A stretch of DNA of 64,000 nucleotides from Oligoflexia bacterium (GTDB lineage Bacteria; Bdellovibrionota; Bdellovibrionia; JABDDW01): positions 1 through 64,000 of the forward strand of contig JAWXAT010000035.1 of the NCBI GenBank assembly GCA_034439615.1. Reading direction: 5' to 3'. Under the pieces are notes generated by a model, which saw only the letters and a list, made by a program, of their open reading frames with translations, had not been told where the DNA came from and made no database searches. Of this stretch, positions 62,529 through 64,000 are shown piece by piece. Both the position numbers and the translations under genes were made by a program. The stretch's first letter is position 1, and each line of letters opens with the position of its first letter.

Positions 62529-63386
62529 TTATCTAGTAGTGCGCCGACGCACTTTTGAATTCACCGGATGTTTGTCTTCTAATGTCTGAGCCAGCTTATC
62601 AATAGTGACATGGGTATAGCGTTCAGTAGTTTGCAAACTTGAGTGTCCGAGTAGTTCTTGAATGTTTCTTAAATTAGCCCCTCCCTCTAATAGATGAGTC
62701 GCAAATGAATGTCTAAGCATATGAGGGTGTAACGGGCGACTTAAACCTGCCTTTATGCCCATCTGCCTAATACGTCGATGAAGTGTTCGCACATTAAGTG
62801 GTTTATCGTTTTCACCTTCAAAAACATATTTTTCGCCGTGCACATGTGCGTACACGCGTTTAGTTTCTTCTAGTAATGGCACCCATCGCCACTTACGACC
62901 TTTTCCTAAGACTTCAATCGCATTTTTTTCTAATGAGAAGCGACTTACCTCAGCATTGGCAGTTTCTGAAACTCTTAAGCCTGCGCCATACATGAGTAGA
63001 AAAATAAGTTGATCGCGATAACCTTCAGAGGTTTTGTCTTTTGAGATTTCAGACCACAATAAAAGTGCTTCATCGGCAGAAAGATAATGTGGAAGTTTTC
63101 GTGGCACTTTAGTTTTTCCAAATGTCGATGCCAGATCATCTGCAATAAAGCCCTCATCAAATGCCCAGTGAAGAAAACCTTTGAGGGCCGCAATTTTTCG
63201 AGCACGTGTTGCCGGTGAAAAGCGCGTTAATCCCAACGCACATTTCATAATCACGGGCCGGTTGAGTGAAATTCCCTGACTAAAAAACTGAATTATGTCA
63301 GATTTATAGGCTCTGAAGGTCTCAGAGGATTGGAATTTTTTCTCTATTACTTCCAAATATTTAGGTATGATTACCGATAGTTCCAT
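62529..63386 (-). CDS. Tyrosine recombinase (XerC/XerD-like)
   Basis: 285 residues with the catalytic set of Xer recombinases: Arg in GAGLRVSETA, Lys in VLGKGRKWRWVPL, His/Arg in HPHMLRHSFATHLLEGG, His in LLGHSSLQTTERYTH and the nucleophile Tyr in the same block. The N-terminal SAM-like core-binding domain (~1-90) is present. Length fits chromosomal XerC/D; an integrase is less likely because no mobile-element genes are seen. The C-terminal codons form an inverted repeat AGTGCG-CCGA-CGCACT (62538-62553). Confidence 0.88.
   Translation of the reverse strand: MELSVIIPKYLEVIEKKFQSSETFRAYKSDIIQFFSQGISLNRPVIMKCALGLTRFSPATRARKIAALKGFLHWAFDEGFIADDLASTFGKTKVPRKLPHYLSADEALLLWSEISKDKTSEGYRDQLIFLLMYGAGLRVSETANAEVSRFSLEKNAIEVLGKGRKWRWVPLLEETKRVYAHVHGEKYVFEGENDKPLNVRTLHRRIRQMGIKAGLSRPLHPHMLRHSFATHLLEGGANLRNIQELLGHSSLQTTERYTHVTIDKLAQTLEDKHPVNSKVRRRTTR
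62538..62553 (+). terminator. Possible weak terminator for mntA-hepT
   Basis: On the plus strand a 6-bp GC-rich stem AGTGCG/CGCACT with a four-base loop is followed by TTTTG. It overlaps the last codons of the convergent recombinase gene. The stem position fits a terminator about 60 bases past hepT, but the T-run is short. Confidence 0.3.
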
Positions 63387-63438
63387 GCTGGTGTCATTTT
63401 GACCTTACCTTTCTTCATAGCGCAGTGCAATATTTAGC

Positions 63439-63467
63439 TTGTACCAAATACACCATAATGGTATAAG
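63439..63467 (+). promoter_or_regulatory. Promoter with embedded palindrome before the sigma-54 activator gene
   Basis: TTGTAC (63439-63444) and TATAAG (63462-63467) are 17 bases apart, a good vegetative promoter geometry. The spacer ends in the palindrome ACCAT-A-ATGGT (63452-63462), which touches the -10 and could be an operator. A leader of roughly 65 bases precedes the ATG at 63541. Confidence 0.4.
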
Positions 63468-63540
63468 TTTCTCTCCTGGTGAACACAGGAAATGGAGCCA
63501 TCCCCAGGAAGTAGGTGGCATGTAAAGTAGTGAGGTTACT

Positions 63541-64000
63541 ATGAGCGAATTCCAAGGTTCTCCTTTTGCCCCAAACACTTCGAGTAATACCAATGCAGTA
63601 CCAGCTGCTATCCCAAGCCCAAGACCACAAGGGTCACATAATGTTCAGATGATCTATAAATCTGACATTGTATCCCAGTTGGTGAAGATGATTGAGCGCG
63701 TGGCTCCATCACAGGCTACTGTCCTTATTTTAGGACAAAGTGGTACAGGAAAGGAACTCATTGCGCGTCTTATTCATGAAAAAAGTAATCGCAAGAACAA
63801 GCCTTTCGTCGCAATTAATTGCGGCGCACTTCGCGAGACACTTTTAGAGAGTGAACTTTTCGGTCATGAAAAAGGATCATTCACTGGTGCCTATACACGT
63901 AAAATCGGTCTTGCTGAAATCGCAAACGGTGGAACATTGTTCCTCGATGAAATCGGTGAGCTCACACAAGGCATTCAATCAAAGCTTTTAAGATTCCTAC
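63541..64000 (+). CDS. Sigma-54-dependent transcriptional activator, N-terminal part (runs off the window)
   Basis: The first 153 residues are visible. After a short Ser/Pro/Asn-rich N-terminus (~1-35) the AAA+ sigma-54 interaction domain starts: Walker A GQSGTGKE (65-72), sigma-54 loop GSFTGA (112-117) and Walker [12 protein letters not shown] (131-141). There is no receiver or GAF domain in front, so control must come from elsewhere or from the missing C-terminus. TGAGG precedes the ATG by five bases. Divergent from the recombinase gene. Confidence 0.9.
   Translation, partial: MSEFQGSPFAPNTSSNTNAVPAAIPSPRPQGSHNVQMIYKSDIVSQLVKMIERVAPSQATVLILGQSGTGKELIARLIHEKSNRKNKPFVAINCGALRETLLESELFGHEKGSFTGAYTRKIGLAEIANGGTLFLDEIGELTQGIQSKLLRFL

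Noticed and set aside
1-64000. CRISPR array, rRNA operon, prophage or IS element
   Set aside because: No spaced direct repeats, rRNA signatures, phage structural genes or transposase were seen anywhere in the window.

Overview
The window reads as chromosomal DNA of a Gram-negative, AT-rich bacterium, most likely from the Bdellovibrionota or an allied former-deltaproteobacterial lineage. This is inferred from gene content, not from any search. The signs are a TolQR/TPR/FHA/AgmX gene cluster of the Agl-Glt type known from Myxococcus and Bdellovibrio, many secreted orphan proteins, LPS and outer-membrane genes (MsbA, GmhB, two family-9 glycosyltransferases), and frequent GTG/TTG starts behind strong Shine-Dalgarno sequences.

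Layout. 1-4.7 kb: a Fic protein with a palindrome-rich promoter, tRNA-Pro(CGG), rsmI-ttcA, a NUDIX hydrolase and a HAD hydrolase. 4.7-7.7 kb: a phnDCE-type transporter followed by a frameshifted small secreted gene. 7.9-21.2 kb: a GYF-GYF-PilZ protein, then an eleven-gene envelope machine (VWA lipoprotein, TolQ-like, two TolR-like, TPR proteins, FHA-AgmX protein, beta-barrel, coiled-coil protein). 21-28 kb: ung, a methyltransferase, an apparently decapitated lipoprotein, higBA, a membrane protein, an M14 carboxypeptidase and an orphan. 28-32 kb: a heterodimeric MdlAB-like ABC exporter. 32.2-41.4 kb: one tightly overlapping operon that encodes the peripheral arm of complex I (nuoB-CD-E-F-G-I, no membrane subunits) and then a second, divergent NuoB/D/I-like set ending in a protein that resembles a cysteine desulfurase. 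41.5-45.3 kb: a secreted HEIGH metallopeptidase and a large secreted orphan. 45.3-48.3 kb: lysine 6-aminotransferase and aldehyde dehydrogenase (lysine to 2-aminoadipate). 48.4-61.6 kb: envelope polysaccharide and LPS genes (glycosyltransferases, WcaJ-like initiator, UDP-glucose dehydrogenase, UDP-xylose synthase, flippase-like protein, gmhB, msbA), with a subtilase and recO. 61.8-64 kb: a MntA-HepT toxin-antitoxin pair, a tyrosine recombinase and the start of a sigma-54 activator that runs off the edge.

The most unusual element is the second half of the 32-41 kb operon. It is a NuoB/NuoD/NuoI-like module whose NuoD/hydrogenase-type subunit has lost the nickel-ligand cysteines, it has no membrane partner in the window, and it is translationally coupled to a diverged desulfurase-like protein that still has a candidate PLP lysine and active-site cysteine. 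A second notable signal is a 12-bp sequence, TTATACCGTATA, shared by the -10 regions of the Fic and higBA promoters. All functional statements rest on motif recognition by eye; no database search or structure prediction was run.
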